Below, one piece after another: positions 10,804 through 22,702 of a stretch of 64,000 nt of DNA (within the stretch, counting starts at the first letter, position 1; each line of letters opens with the position of its first letter). The translations under genes and the position numbers were made by a program. Origin of the DNA: Pegoplata infirma (Eukaryota > Arthropoda > Insecta > Diptera > Anthomyiidae). The stretch is taken from NCBI GenBank assembly GCA_963921195.1, contig OY992537.1:150879844-150943843 (forward strand). The letters are read 5' to 3'. A model generated the notes under the pieces. That model made no database searches. It was not told the DNA's origin and worked only from the letters and a program-made list of their open reading frames with translations.

Positions 10804-13483
10804 TCAGGAAAATAGATTGTGAGGAGGAGGAAAGAGGGAGTAGTGTTTGTGGATATTTGACTTGAATTTATCTACATTGAAAGAAGCTGGGAAGACCTCC
10901 GCTGGAAGATTATTCCACATACGGCTAGTACGACTGATAAACGAACCTTCTCTGTAATGCGATGTGCGATCAACTGGACAATCGACAACAAATGGATGTG
11001 ATCTACTAGACAACCGAGTGTTACGAACAAAAACTCGGGCTCTAGGGATAAGCTCACTTATCTCAGCGGAACACTTTTCATGGTAATATCGATAGAACAG
11101 AGTCACACAACCCACAGATAAGCATCAACGCCATCCTTTGCACACGGTACAAAAGCTCCAAAATAGACTTTGAAGCCCCTGCCCATATATGGGAGTTGTA
11201 TTCCATCTTCGGTCGGATGTAGGTGGTATAAATAGTTAGGAGATCGGATGAGGTGAAGTACTTCTTACACCTGTTTAAAAAACCGAGACACTTGAATGCT
11301 TTTTTCGACACTTGAAATACGTGTTTATTCCAACGGACATCGCACTGAATTTTCATGCCCAGAACATCAAGAGTGTCCGATTCCTCGATACCTATACCAC
11401 CCATTTGTACAGATGACGCTGGTGATTCCACATTTCTGTGGGTCAACATACAACATTGGGTCTTGCGTGCATTAAACTTGACCCTATTCGCAAGACCCCA
11501 CTCAGATATTGTCAAAAGGTCCTGATTAAGTGTGTCATTCATAATCCGCCTTTTTTCCTCAACCTGAACAAGGCTTGGCCTACGATCGAAGGAAAATGAA
11601 TGACAAATGTTGCTGTCATCTGCAAAAGAGTAGATAGTATTTGAAGTTTGACTTAGAAGGTCGTTAAGAAAAATAAGAAAAAGGGTAGGAGAAAGAACAG
11701 AACCCTGCGGTACCCCTGATTGAAGCTGAAATTCATCCGATGAGAAACCATCTATAACAACACGTATAGATCGGTTCCTGAGAAAACTCGAAATAAATCG
11801 AGAGAAGTCGTTACCGACACCGAAGGCATTAAGCTTAGATATGAGTGCACCGTGCCACACACAATCAAATGCCTTGGAAATATCCAGAGCAACCACCTTA
11901 CTCTCACCAAAACGGTGGATCGAACGACTCCAACGTTCCGAAAGGAACGCCATCAGATCCCCAGTAGAACGAGTTCTACGAAAACCATACTGTCGATCGT
12001 TTAAAAGTAAGTTAGCCTCAAGATACCTAACAAGATGGCAATTTACCATGCTCTCCATGACCTTCGAGAGCGCTGAGCATTAGGGTGGGTCGATTAAATG
12101 CATATTTGCGAATCTCGTTAACTAATAGCAAAAACTCGACGCGCATTTTCGAGCTGATAACGGGAAAAATCATGAAAAAAATTTAGGAGGGTACTTTTAG
12201 GCCTCTACAAGCGGTTTTAGTTCGCGGTTTTTGGAAAAAAATATTTTTTTTAATTTTTTAAAAATATTTTAAAAATTAAGTAAAATAATGCTTATTACGA
12301 AACAAGTTCCAAAAAAAAATTATCTCGCCAATTTTAGCCCGTGGATGCATTTTTATATCCAGGAAAGTTCGATTTATTTTATAAAAAAAAAATATTTTTT
12401 ATTTCATAATAGCACTCAAATGGTGCATAAGCCCGATTTAAGAACATGAATGATAAAAATAAAAAAATTGCGGGTATTTATATCAATCCACAAGTGCAAA
12501 AAATTCGCAAATTACAAAAAAATTAAAAATGGGTATCAAAATTTTGGTAAAATAAAGCGTTTTAAGAAAATGATAAAAAAACAAAACAAATTGGCGGCTA
12601 TTTATAGCAATCCGCAAGTGCAAAAAATTCGAAAGTACCAAAAAAAATTAAAAAATGGAAAAATGGGTATCAAATTGTTGGTATAAAAATGCATCCACGG
12701 GCTAAAATTGGCGAGATAAATTTTTTTTGGAACTTGTTTCGTAATAAGCATTATTTTACTTAATTTTTAAATTTTTTTTAAAAAAATAAAAAAAATATTT
12801 TTTTTTCAAAAACCGCGAACGAAAACCGCTTGTAGAGGCCTAAAAGTACCCTCCTAAAATTTTTTCATGATTTTTCCCGTTATCAGCTCGAAAATGCGCG
12901 TCGAGTTTTTGCTATTAGTTAACGAGATTCGCAAATATGCATTTCATCGACCCACCCTACTGAGCATATTGCGATTGGGCGGTAGTTATCAGGGTTATTA
13001 GCCGCTCCCTTTTTAGGGATTGGCTGCACATTGGCAACCTTCCAACATGAGGGAAAGACTCCCGCACGGTAAGACGAGATAAAAAGGTTGGCCAGTGGAC
13101 GTGCTAACGTTGTAGAACACTGTTTCAGCACCAGTGCTGGTATACCATCCGGCCCCGGTGATTTATTTACGTTAAGATCCGCAAGAACCCTTTTAACTGC
13201 ACGTGCTCGGAAAAATATCCTGGGCATAGTATGGGATACCCTCTCGAGTTCGGGCAGTGGTTGATTGCTTTCCGACAAAAAAGAGTTTCTTGCAAAAAGA
13301 CCAGCCAACATGTTAGCTTTATCAACCGGTTCAGTGAATACTTGGTCGTCTTTTAAAAGAGTCGGGATAGAAGAACTAGCATTTTCCCTGACTCTTTTAA
13401 CAAACGACCAAAAGCTCTTACTGCCCCGAGGAGCAGCAAGAACTTTAGCACGAAGTCGCTGTTCGTAAAGAAGCTTTTCACGA
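10804..13483 (-). pseudogene. Reverse transcriptase part of ORF2, interrupted
   Basis: This encodes the RT that would copy the element RNA at the chromosomal nick. Minus-strand order: an N-terminal RT block around 12968-13470 (KSPGPDGIPALVLK, then NNPDNYRPIAICS); the insertion 12081-12959; then 12080-11078 with KVMESMVNCH, RQYGFRRTRSTGDL, the motif A region VVALDISKAFDCVWH, SGVPQGSVLSPTLF, and the catalytic box SFADD (FADD in place of YADD). The last 104 codons (10804-11115) are in another frame and end in a proline-rich PPPHN tail. Removing one copy of the 8-bp duplication and the insertion rejoins the codons on either side in frame, so the insertion is younger than most point damage. Frameshifts near 13485 and 11110 make it non-functional. 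Confidence 0.85.
12081..12959. mobile_element. 879-bp hairpin element, TAGGGTGGGTCGAT ends, 8-bp duplication
   Basis: The ends are TAGGGTGGGTCGAT and its inverse. Arms of more than 350 bases mirror each other (for example AAAAACTCGACGCGCATTTT near 12130 and its inverse near 12895). CTGAGCAT is duplicated at 12073-12080 and 12960-12967. The centre (12475-12690) holds two direct copies of a block containing ATCAATCCACAAGTGCAAAA or a close variant. It sits inside the RT gene. Eight-base duplication and a TAGGG start fit a hAT-like non-autonomous element; the near-complete hairpin structure is unusual for an ordinary MITE. Confidence 0.85.
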
Positions 13484-14530
13484 CTAACACTCGGATCTCG
13501 CCTGTTTGCGTAGCAGATCAGTATTGGCGTTTTTATTGTTACGCCAATTTCTGAATGCTTCCTCCCTGGATCTGACTGCGTTCCTGCAAGTCTGGTTAAA
13601 CCAACATTTATCCTTTGGTTTAGCCGAAATGAGCTTTGATGGAATGAATGACTTCATTCCAAGCAATATAACGTTTTCAACCATTTTCGCCGCGGCGTCG
13701 ACGTTGCCGTCGAGGAAACAAAGTTTCCAATTGAAACGCCGGAAAAAGTCGTTGAGCTCAGCCCAACGGGCCTTCTCATATACGAAAACTGAACGCTTCG
13801 TAGCTGTTGTCGAAACGTTACGAAGATCGGAGTACGAAAAGGATGCGGAAATGGTGCAATGATCCGAATTACCCAGAGGTGCAAATGTTTTTACTTCGTA
13901 TTTGTCAGGATGCGAAGTAAGAAAGAGGTCGAGAGTATTTTGGTGTTCATTCCCAACGCCCGTTAAGCGCGTTGGTTCATTCACTAACTGCGACAGGTGG
14001 TTATGCGCGGCGAATAACTCAACGTATTCACCAATCGGAGACAAATGGTTTGAATGGAGAATCCATGAAGAGTTGTGAACATTGAAATCACCTGCCACTA
14101 CAATTTCACTGCTCGAGCAACTCTCCAGGATTCTCGATATCGAATTTGAAAGGGCGTCAAAACCATCCAAAGAAGTAACCCTTCCCGCATTGGGACTCCT
14201 ATACAGGAACCCAAAATGTAATGAGTGTGCCCTGATTCCGAATTTAACCCATAAAGAATTAAATTCGGGATCATTCGTGCCCAAATGTGGCAGGCACTGG
14301 TACACAACATCATTACGTACATATACCGCAAGGCCCCTATGAAAGACAAAAAGGGATAGCAAGTGATACCCAGGAATTTGGAAATCCTGTGGATCAGCAT
14401 CCCCATGTACCTGGGTCTCACACAAGGCGAAAACATCCGGCCGATGGAAGCAAATGTGAGCATACACAGAGAAAAAGTTCGCTCTCAGTCCGCGTATGTT
14501 GCAGAAGTCTATACGAAATCTACCAGTCAT
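13484..14530 (-). pseudogene. Endonuclease domain of ORF2 (AP-endonuclease type)
   Basis: Residues 1-349 from the ATG at 14530 form the APE-like endonuclease that nicks target DNA. Visible motifs are the N-terminal IDFCNIRGLRANF, the metal-site glutamate in ALCETQVHG, LYRSPN, the GDFNVHNSSW block, and the terminal NSDHCTIS with the catalytic His. The reading frame ends at 13484 just after RKQARSEC; the downstream RT is in another frame, so a frameshift lies at about 13485. Start choice: the ATG begins directly before the first conserved block, and no ORF1 is seen upstream. Confidence 0.8.
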
Positions 14531-15490
14531 AAAAACGTTTTAAAATTCAAGTCAATATTCCTAACGATTGTACAGGTAGCCAACTGGTAGGTTTGATGCT
14601 GGAATGGTTACTCTATGATCAGTGTTATACCTTAATCATATAGCAACCCAGCAACAAACGAACAAGAAGGCACTTGCACTACGTATTTAAAAAAAAAAAA
14701 AAACAAGGGAAATGTGGATAAGGTTATCATGGAACACAATGATGCGGACAAGGATGCATAAAAGCACTAAGCTTGGACAATGTAAATAAAAATTGATGAT
14801 TTTGGAGTTTTGACGTAATTTTTTGGGAATCACGGGATCCTGGGAGACTGTTGGCTCTATTTTAAAGATGCAGCAATATGTTGTTGTTGTTGATATTTTT
14901 ATTTTCTTTTTTCACTAGTTATAATTATGAAAATTTGTGTGTATAGTTGAATGTATGTAATTTAAGCGCAGAATTTTTTAATTTTGTTTTATCTGTTGTT
15001 TGTTTTCAATTTAAGACTTTTTGTATTTTTTTTTTCTATTGAGTATTAATGTATGTATGTTTATTTGGTTGGTTTTGGTTATTCTCAAATGTGTTTTTTT
15101 TTTGAGTGCGTGTAATTAGTGTTATTGTTGTGATGGGATTTGTTATTTTAATTTGTGGTTTTGTTATTGTTTTAATTTTAACTATTTGCTCTATTTTGAA
15201 TGTTTAAATGCAATGATTTTTTTTTGTTAAAACCGGTTTAGAAAAGGAAATTTGGTGTGGAGTTTTAAATATTGAATGTATTTTAGTTATTTTAAATAAT
15301 TATTTATTTTATTTTTATAATTTATTTATTTTATTTTGGTCACTGATTTTGAAACTTTATTTTGAATAGTTTTTGCACATATGTATGACGGACGACACTT
15401 TAAAATATTATTTGAATTAGATAAATTGACATTAAACGAGTAAACAACAAGCGACAAGACGTGTTTACAGTACGACGGACAGAACACTAC
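14531..15490. other. Spacer: probable 5' region of the LINE, then AT-rich sequence
   Basis: 14531-14700 may be the 5' UTR of the minus-strand LINE. The rest is T-rich with a GTTGTTGTTG microsatellite near 14880. No gene seen. Confidence 0.4.
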
Positions 15491-15573
15491 TAAGTGGCTG
15501 CTGACGTTTTACGTCAACACACGTAGAATCTGAGGTCCATTGTGATACCACGGGACCGTAATAGGCTTCCCTA

Positions 15574-17067
15574 CTAGTCCCTGTCGTTAAACCATTTTGA
15601 GCTTCTCATAAAACTCCTTAGATGTTGAATTTTGACATCCAATAAATCAGAAAGATCGTACAGCTCCCTAGATCCCAGTGAAGCAAGTCTCTGACCAGAA
15701 AGTGCCGGGCAATGGCAAATAAAGTGTTCGATAGTTTCCAACTCCTCTTCATCCATGCAACTTCGGCAAAAGTCATTCGACGGCACATTTAACCGCTCTG
15801 CGTGCTTCCCTATAAGACAGTGTCCGGTAATTATAGAAACCACCGTCGAAATCTCTCCTCTTGGAAGCGATATCAGCTCACTTGTGCGCCCCTGATTAAG
15901 AGAAGGCCAAATCAGTCGTGTTGTCTCACACGTCCATCCATTTGCCCATCTTTGATTAGTCTCCGTCGCAGAACAAAGCCGTAGGTTTTGCTTGCAAGTT
16001 TCTAGAGGCGTACCAACACATTCCAATTCTGTTGGAACCTGTAAGGTAGTTCCTAGTCTTGCAAGCTCATCGGCTTTGCAATTCCCTGGAATGTCTCTGT
16101 GCCCTGGGACCCATATGAGTCGTATGTTAAACTGCTTGGCCATCTCATTTAAAGACGTGCGGCAGTTAAGGGCAGATCTTGTTTTCAGAAACATTGAATC
16201 CAGGGACTTGACCGCGGCTTGACTGTCAGTATAGATGTTGACTGCGGTTGTAGACAAGACATTGCAGCTCAACCAGTCAGCCACTTCTTTTATTGCCAGC
16301 ATCTCTGCCTGGTAAACACTGCAATGATCTGGCAATCTACGAGCCAGGCTCAACCCAAGCTCTTCCGAATAGACTCCAAAGCCCACTTGTTCGTGCAGCC
16401 TCGATCCATCTGTGTAAAAATTTATGGTAGCTCCACTACCCGGAGTATCCCCCATCCAAGACTCCCTGGATGGTATCATAGTGGTAAAGTGGCGCTCAAA
16501 GAGGCTCAAAGAGGGAGCACAGTCCACATTTTGTGGTATTGTTATCTTTTTCAAGATTGCGCTATGGCCACAATCACTGCTCCTCCATTGCAGCGTGCTA
16601 TTAAGTCGAATTGCCGATGCAGCCGCATACTGCCTACCCAATATGTCCAAGGGTATCAGGTGAAGGAGGATTTCTAATGCAGCCGTAGGTGTAGTACGAA
16701 GAGCACCAGTGATGCACATTGACGCCATTCTCTGTACCTTCGTGATAAAGACAAAGTTCGCTTTTGTTTCCAAAGCAGGCCACCAGACAATGATTCCATA
16801 CAGCAAAATTGGACGCACCACTGCTGTATAGATCCAATGAACGACTTGAGGGCTAAAACCCCATCGTTTTCCAATGGCCCTTTTACAGGAATACAAAGCA
16901 ATCGTTGCTTTTCTCACCCGTTCCTCAATATTACGCCTGAAATTCAGCTTCCTATCTAGAAATACTCCAAGATACTTGGCTCCATCTGAGAAGGTGATTT
17001 CAGTACCGTCCAGAGAAATAGGATCAAAAGCAGGAATCTTATTTTTCCTTGTAAACAAAACAATCAC
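15574..17067 (-). pseudogene. LOA-like LINE ORF2 C-terminal part (RT thumb + RNase H), left arm
   Basis: A 498-codon frame on the minus strand that begins after the RT catalytic core. Residues about 1-200 are RT thumb/connection (KYLGVFLDRKLNFRRNIEER, YTAVVRPILLYG). Then comes an RNase H with all four acidic residues visible: the Asp of FYTDGS, the Glu of VYQAEMLAI, the Asp of IYTDSQAAV, and the Asp of NCKADELARL. The tail CRSCMDEEELETIEHFICHC is a Cys/His zinc-binding-like motif. In the family RNase H removes the RNA template strand. With no RT active site and only a GTG start it is a fragment. It ends with the normal SSKWFNDRD terminus and is closer to the 38.6-42.7 kb copy than the array copies are. 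Confidence 0.85.
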
Positions 17068-17162
17068 AATACTAACAATTTTACTGTAAAACTGAAAATT
17101 TTCTAATTTTTTCAGTCACTCTAACTTTACCATTTTTTTATAACCGCGCTAGTAAAATTTGA

Positions 17163-17535
17163 CTAACGCGTTGTGGGGCCCTTTAATACTAACGTGTCAG
17201 CATTAATAACAGACTTTTTAGTAAGGAATACTGTAGGATTTCTATGAGTGTAATTATTGTAAAGATATTGAAAGTCTTTATCAATCTAAAATAAATAATG
17301 CTTTTTTAATACAAGTTAACTCAAGTAATTTCAAATATAATATTTACCAATTTATATCCGTTTGGTTGTTTATACTGCGGCCAAAATTTTAAAATTTCTG
17401 CAAGATTTTGGCACTCGTTTAAAATTTGGTTTAATCTAAATTTTCCGCAAGCAGCCCAAGTATTTTGAAGTTCTTCAGCATTTAATGTGTCAAACTTAAG
17501 GCTTTGTACCATAAGTTTGGCATCGACTTCCGGAG
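17163..17535 (-). pseudogene. Two-exon gene fragment, inverted copy
   Basis: Mirror of 19478-19850: exon 1 at 17348-17535, a 62-base intron, exon 2 at 17163-17285. The only translated difference I see in exon 1 is NTWAACGKF here against NTWTACGKF in the plus-strand copies. See the 19478-19850 entry for the description. Confidence 0.65.
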
Positions 17536-17589
17536 CTTAAAAGAAAAAAGAAGTAATTAATAAAAAATACTTTTTAATCAAATTATAGT

Positions 17590-19410
17590 ACAGCAATTTT
17601 ACTACAGAAAAAAATATTTAGAGTCTGAGACTTTTTGTATAGAAAAAATTTCTCAGAGCCTGAGAATTTTCGATAGAAAAAGTTTCTCTTTTTCTACAGA
17701 AAAAATTTGTCACAGTGTGAGACATTTTCTATAGACCCTGAGACATTTGTTCTATAGAAAAAGTTTCAGAACCTGAGACATTTGTTCTATAGAAAAAGTC
17801 TCAGATTTTGAGACATTTTTTCTATAGAAAAAATCTCAGATTTTGAAACATTTTTTCTATAGAAAAAGTCTCAGACTGTGAGACATTTTTTCTATAGAAA
17901 GTCTCAGACTCTGAGACATTTTTTCTATAGAAAAAGTCTCAGACTCTGAGACATTTTTTCTATAGAAAAAGTCTCAGACTCTGAGACATTTTTTCTATAG
18001 AAAAAGTCTCAGACTCTGAGACATTTTTTCTATAGAAAAAGTCTCAGACTCTGAGACATTTTTTCTATAGAAAAAGTCTCAGACTCTAAGACATTTTTTT
18101 CTATAGAAAAAGTCTCAGATTCTGAGACATTTTTTCTATAGAAAAGGTCTCAGACTTTGAGATATTTTTTTATAGAAAAAGTCTCAGACTCTGAGACATT
18201 TTTTCTATAGAAAAAGTATCAGACTCTGAGACATTTTTTCTATAGAAAAAGTCTCAGACTCTGAGACATTTTTTCTATAGAAAAAGTCTCAGACTCTGAG
18301 ACATTTTTTCTATAGAAAAAGTCTCAGACTCTGAGACATTTTTTCTATAGAAAAAGTCTCAGACTCTGAGACATTTTTTCTATAGAAAAAGTCTCAGACT
18401 CTGAGACATTTTATATTTTGATAGATATTTTTTTTATAGAAAAAGTCTCAGACTCTGAGACATTTTTTCTATAGAAAAAATGTCTCAGACTCTGAGACTT
18501 TGTCTCGGAGTCTGAGACTTTTTCTATAGAAAAAATGTCTCAAAATCTGAGACCTTTTCTATAGAAAAAATGTCTCAGAATCTGAGACTTTTTCTATAGA
18601 AAAAAATGTCTTAGAGTCTGAGACTTTTTCTATAGAAAAAATGTCTCAGAGTCTGAGACTTTTTCTATAGAAAAAATGTCTCAGAGTCTGAGACTTTTTC
18701 TATAGAAAAAATGTCTCAGAGTCTGAGACTTTTTCTATAGAAAAAATGTCTCAGAGTCTGAGACTTTTTCTATAGAAAAAATGTCTCAGAGTCTGAGACT
18801 TTTTCTATAGAAAAATGTCTCAGAGTCTGAGACTTTTTCTATAGAAAAAATGTCTCAGAGTCTGAGACTTTTTCTATAAAAAAATATCTCAAAATCTGAG
18901 ACCTTTTCTATAGAAAAAATGTCTCAGAATCTGAGACTTTTTCTATAGAAAAAAATGTCTTAGAGTCTGAGACTTTTTCTATAGAAAAAATGTCTCAGAG
19001 TCTGAGACTTTTTCTATAGAAAAAAATGTCTCAGAGTCTGAGACTTTTTCTATAGAAAAAATGTCTCAGAGTCTGAGACTTTCTATAGAAAAAATGTCTC
19101 AGAGTCTGAGACTTTCTAAAGAAAAAATTTCTCAGAGTCTGAGACTTTTTCTATAGAAAAAATGTTTCAAAATCTGAAATTTTTTCTATAGAAAAAATGT
19201 CTCAAAATCTGAGAATTTTTCTATAGAACAAATGTCTCAGGTTCTGAAACTTTTTCTATAGAACAAATGTCTCAGGGTCTATAGAAAATGTCTCAGACTG
19301 TGACAAATTTTTTCTGTAGAAAAAGAGAAACTTTTTCTATCGAAAATTCTCAGGCTCTGAGAAATTTTTTCTATACAAAAAGTCTCAGACTCTAAATATT
19401 TTTTTCTGTA
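17590..19410. repeat. Palindromic minisatellite, centre of the inverted duplication
   Basis: More than 40 units of about 35 bases. Each joins TTTTTTCTATAGAAAAA and GTCTCAGACTCTGAGAC, both of them palindromes, so every unit can hairpin and the whole block reads nearly the same on both strands. Orientation flips at about 18500 (GAGAC-TTT-GTCTC). Units are near-identical in the middle and diverge towards both edges. There is no unique spacer between units and no associated cas-like gene, so it is not CRISPR. Confidence 0.9.
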
Positions 19411-19477
19411 GTAAAACTGCTGTATTATAATTTGATTAAAAAGTATTTTTTATTAATTACTTCTTTTTTCTTTTAAG

Positions 19478-19850
19478 CTCCGGAAGTCGATGCCAAACTT
19501 ATGGTACAAAGCCTTAAGTTTGACACATTAAATGCTGAAGAACTTCAAAATACTTGGACTGCTTGCGGAAAATTTAGATTAAACCAAATTTTAAACGAGT
19601 GCCAAAATCTTGCAGAAATTTTAAAATTTTGGCCGCAGTATAAACAACCAAACGGATATAAATTGGTAAATATTATATTTGAAATTACTTGAGTTAACTT
19701 GTATTAAAAAAGCATTATTTATTTTAGATTGATAAAGTCTTTCAATATCTTTACAATAATTACACTCATAGAAATCCTACAGTATTCCTTACTAAAAAGT
19801 CTGTTATTAATGCTGACACGTTAGTATTAAAGGGCCCCACAACGCGTTAG
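19478..19850 (+). pseudogene. Spliced two-exon gene fragment of unknown identity (array copy 1)
   Basis: Exon 1 (19478-19665) follows a pyrimidine-rich TTCTTTTAAG acceptor and is open in the frame PEVDAKLMVQSLKFDTLNAE; it ends ...PNGYKL at a GTAAAT donor. A 62-base intron ends TTATTTTAG. Exon 2 (19728-19850) continues in phase (IDKVFQYLYNNYTHRNPTVF...) for 40 codons to a TAG. Intron size is typical of flies and both junctions keep the frame, so this is real spliced coding sequence in origin. I do not recognise the protein; the LAEILKFWPQYKQPNGYKL stretch looks like a compact helical domain. Exon 1 starts in phase 1, so an upstream exon is needed and is not present; the minisatellite occupies that upstream intron. 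It could be a captured host-gene piece or part of a transposon-borne gene. Confidence 0.65.
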
Positions 19851-19945
19851 TCAAATTTTACTAACGCGGTTATAAAAAAATGGTAAAGTTAGAGTGACTG
19901 AAAAAATTAGAAAATTTTCAGTTTTACAGTAAAATTGTTAGTATT

Positions 19946-21445
19946 GTGATTGTTTTGTTTACAAGGAAAAATAAGATTCCTGCTTTTGATCCTATTTCTC
20001 TGGACGGTACTGAAATCACCTTCTCAGATGGAGCCAAGTATCTTGGAGTATTTCTAGATAGGAAGCTGAATTTCAGGCGTAATATTGAGGAACGGGTGAG
20101 AAAAGCAACGATTGCTTTGTATTCCTGTAAAAGTGCCATTGGAAAACGATGGGGTTTTAGCCCTCAAGTCGTTCATTGGATCTATACAGCAGTGGTGCGT
20201 CCAATTTTGCTGTATGGAATCATTGTCTGGTGGCCTGCTTTGGAAACAAAAGCGAACTTTGTCTTTATCACGAAGGTACAGAGAATGGCGTCAATGTGCA
20301 TCACTGGTGCTCTTCGTACTACACCTACGGCTGCATTAGAAATCCTCCTTCACCTGATACCCTTGGACATATTGGGTAGGCAGTATGCGGCTGCGTCGGC
20401 AATTCGACTTAATAGCACGCTGCAATGGAGGAGCAGTGATTGTGGCCATAGCGCGATCTTGAAAAAGATAACAATACCACAAAATGTGGACTGTGCTCCC
20501 TCTTTGAGCCTCTTTGAGCGCCACTTTACCACTATGATACCATCCAGGGAGTCTTGGATGGGGGATACTCCGGGTAGTGGAGCTACCATAAATTTTTACA
20601 CAGATGGATCGAGGCTGCACGAACAAGTGGGCTTTGGAGTCTATTCGGAAGAGCTTGGGTTGAGCCTTGCTCGTAGATTGCCACATCATTGCAGTGTTTA
20701 CCAGGCAGAGATGCTGGCAATAAAAGAAGTGGCTGACTGGTTGAGCTGCAATGTCTTGTCTACAACCGCAGTCAACATCTATACTGACAGTCAAGCCGCG
20801 GTCAAGTCCCTGGATTCAATGTTTCTGAAAACAAGATCTGCCCTTAACTGCCGCACGTCTTTAAATGAGATGGCCAAGCAGTTTAGCATACGACTCATAT
20901 GGGTCCCAGGGCACAGAGACATTTCAGGGAATTCCAAAGCCGATGAGCTTGCAAGACTAGGAACTACCTTACAGGTTCCAACAGAATTGGAATGTGTTGG
21001 TATGCCTCTAGAAACTTGCAAGCAAACCCTACGGCTTTGTTCTGCGACGGAGACTAATCAAAGATGGGCAAATGGCAAACTGATTTGGCCTTCTCTTAAT
21101 CAGGGGCGCACAAGTGAGCTGATATCGCTTCCAAGAGGAGAGATTTCGACGGTGGTTTCTATAATTACCGGACACTGTCTTATAGGGAAGCACGCAGAGC
21201 GGTTAAATGTGCCGTCGAATGACTTTTGCCGAAGTTGCATGGATGAAGAGGAGTTGGAAACTATCGAACACTTTATTTGCCATTGCCCGGCACTTTCTGG
21301 TCAGAGACTTGCTTCACTGGGATCTAGGGAGCTGTACGATCTTTCTGATTTGTTGGATGTCAAAATTCAACATCTAAGGAGTTTTATAAGAAACCTATTA
21401 CGGTCCCGTGGTATCACAATGGACCTCAGAGTCTACGTGTGTTGA
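19946..21445 (+). pseudogene. LOA-like LINE RNase H fragment, array copy 1
   Basis: A 499-codon frame (GTG start; the frame is open back to 19898 without an ATG). Content matches 15574-17067: RT thumb, then an RNase H with Asp-Glu-Asp-Asp residues intact (YTDGS, YQAEM, YTDSQ, SKADEL), then the CRSCMDEEE zinc-like tail. Two deletions mark the array lineage: six codons lost so that ANGKLIWP replaces NGWTCETTRLIW, and a deletion near 21390 that replaces the normal terminus with LLRSRGITMDLRVYVC. The LINE sequence starts abruptly at about 19953, just after the gene fragment. The first in-frame ATG is at 20287, within the thumb. Confidence 0.85.
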
Positions 21446-21474
21446 CGTAAAACGTCAGCAGCCACTTACAACCT

Positions 21475-21720
21475 AACCTAAGGCATCTTTTCTTCGAACG
21501 ACACCCTTTAGCCGTGTGACCCAGACGACCACACTTATCACACTGACGCAAGGGAGGGTAGTAAATGTGAACCCTAATATAGCAGTAATCAATAATAATA
21601 TATTCTGGAATATTTCCAAACCTAAAAGCAATTTTCATCGAATTAGTGGAAACCACCTCCTCATCCGGATCCTTCTTCGTAAACCGTATAACCGACACAA
21701 TATCAATACCAGATGTAGCA
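21475..21720 (-). pseudogene. LOA-like LINE ORF1 fragment with CCHC zinc knuckle (array copy 1)
   Basis: On the minus strand the frame reads VIRFTKKDPDEEVV, then YYPPLRQCDKCGRLGHTAKG with the CX2CX4HX4C knuckle that binds nucleic acid in gag-like ORF1 proteins. It is cut at 21720 by the unit junction. It lies antisense to the RNase H fragment, so the array unit joined two pieces of the same LINE family tail to tail. Confidence 0.7.
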
Positions 21721-22234
21721 TAGAAAAAATGTCTCAGAGTCTGAGACTTTTTCTATAAAAAAAATATCTATCAAAATATAAAATGTCTCAGAGTCTGAGA
21801 CTTTTTCTATAGAAAAAATGTCTCAGAGTCTGAGACTTTCTATAGAAAAAATGTCTCAGAGTCTGAGACTTTCTAAAGAAAAAATTTCTCAGAGTCTGAG
21901 ACTTTTTCTATAGAAAAAATGTTTCAAAATCTGAAATTTTTTCTATAGAAAAAATGTCTCAAAATCTGAGAATTTTTCTATAGAACAAATGTCTCAGGTT
22001 CTGAAACTTTTTCTATAGAACAAATGTCTCAGGGTCTATAGAAAATGTCTCAGACTGTGACAAATTTTTTCTGTAGAAAAAGAGAAACTTTTTCTATCGA
22101 AAATTCTCAGGCTCTGAGAAATTTTTTCTATACAAAAAGTCTCAGACTCTAAATATTTTTTTCTGTAGTAAAACTGCTGTATTATAATTTGATTAAAAAG
22201 TATTTTTTATTAATTACTTCTTTTTTCTTTTAAG

Positions 22235-22607
22235 CTCCGGAAGTCGATGCCAAACTTATGGTACAAAGCCTTAAGTTTGACACATTAAATGCTGAAGAAC
22301 TTCAAAATACTTGGACTGCTTGCGGAAAATTTAGATTAAACCAAATTTTAAACGAGTGCCAAAATCTTGCAGAAATTTTAAAATTTTGGCCGCAGTATAA
22401 ACAACCAAACGGATATAAATTGGTAAATATTATATTTGAAATTACTTGAGTTAACTTGTATTAAAAAAGCATTATTTATTTTAGATTGATAAAGTCTTTC
22501 AATATCTTTACAATAATTACACTCATAGAAATCCTACAGTATTCCTTACTAAAAAGTCTGTTATTAATGCTGACACGTTAGTATTAAAGGGCCCCACAAC
22601 GCGTTAG
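22235..22607 (+). pseudogene. Two-exon gene fragment (array copy 2)
   Basis: Identical in translation to 19478-19850: exons at 22235-22422 and 22485-22607. Confidence 0.65.
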
Positions 22608-22702
22608 TCAAATTTTACTAACGCGGTTATAAAAAAATGGTAAAGTTAGAGTGACTGAAAAAATTAGAAAATTTTCAGTTTTACAGTAAAATTGTTAGTA
22701 TT

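Larger units (their letters stand above)
10733..14530 (-). mobile_element. Non-LTR retrotransposon (CR1/Jockey group), minus strand
   Basis: Read on the minus strand it has an AP-type endonuclease, a reverse transcriptase and a C-terminal tail, and ends in a poly(A) run (poly(T) at 10733-10750). No ORF1 is visible upstream of 14530. The reading frame is broken by frameshifts near 13485 and 11110, and split by the 879-bp element at 12081-12959. Clade assignment is by eye; the FYRYYHEKC...SELIP-like tail is common in insect non-LTR elements. Confidence 0.85.
15491..21468. repeat. 6-kb inverted duplication (giant palindrome)
   Basis: The left arm (15491 to about 18500) is the reverse complement of the right arm (about 18500 to 21468). 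From 17067 to 19946 the arms are collinear without net length change: plus position y pairs with 37013 minus y at the LINE ORF start, both exons and the donor sites. The arms are not identical. The left one keeps 18 bases (coding WTCETT) and the normal LINE C-terminus that the right one has lost, and there are several substitutions (for example arginine against serine in SCKxAIGKRW). That argues against a simple sequencing-adapter artefact. Confidence 0.9.

Noticed and set aside
12450..12686. 78-codon Lys/Ile-rich frame
   Set aside because: It lies in the palindromic interior of a hairpin element and arises from an AT-rich direct repeat.
17590..19410. Regular repeat block that superficially resembles a CRISPR array
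   Set aside because: No unique spacers, no cas-like genes, each unit is itself two palindromes, and all context is animal.
20336..20794. 152-codon minus-strand frame repeated in every array unit
   Set aside because: Antisense shadow of the conserved RNase H frame; its openness follows from the sense coding constraint.
15491..21468. Inverted duplication as a missed-adapter sequencing artefact
   Set aside because: The arms differ by substitutions, an 18-base deletion and different LINE ends, which an artefactual fold-back read would not show; identity among the four tandem units still needs read support.
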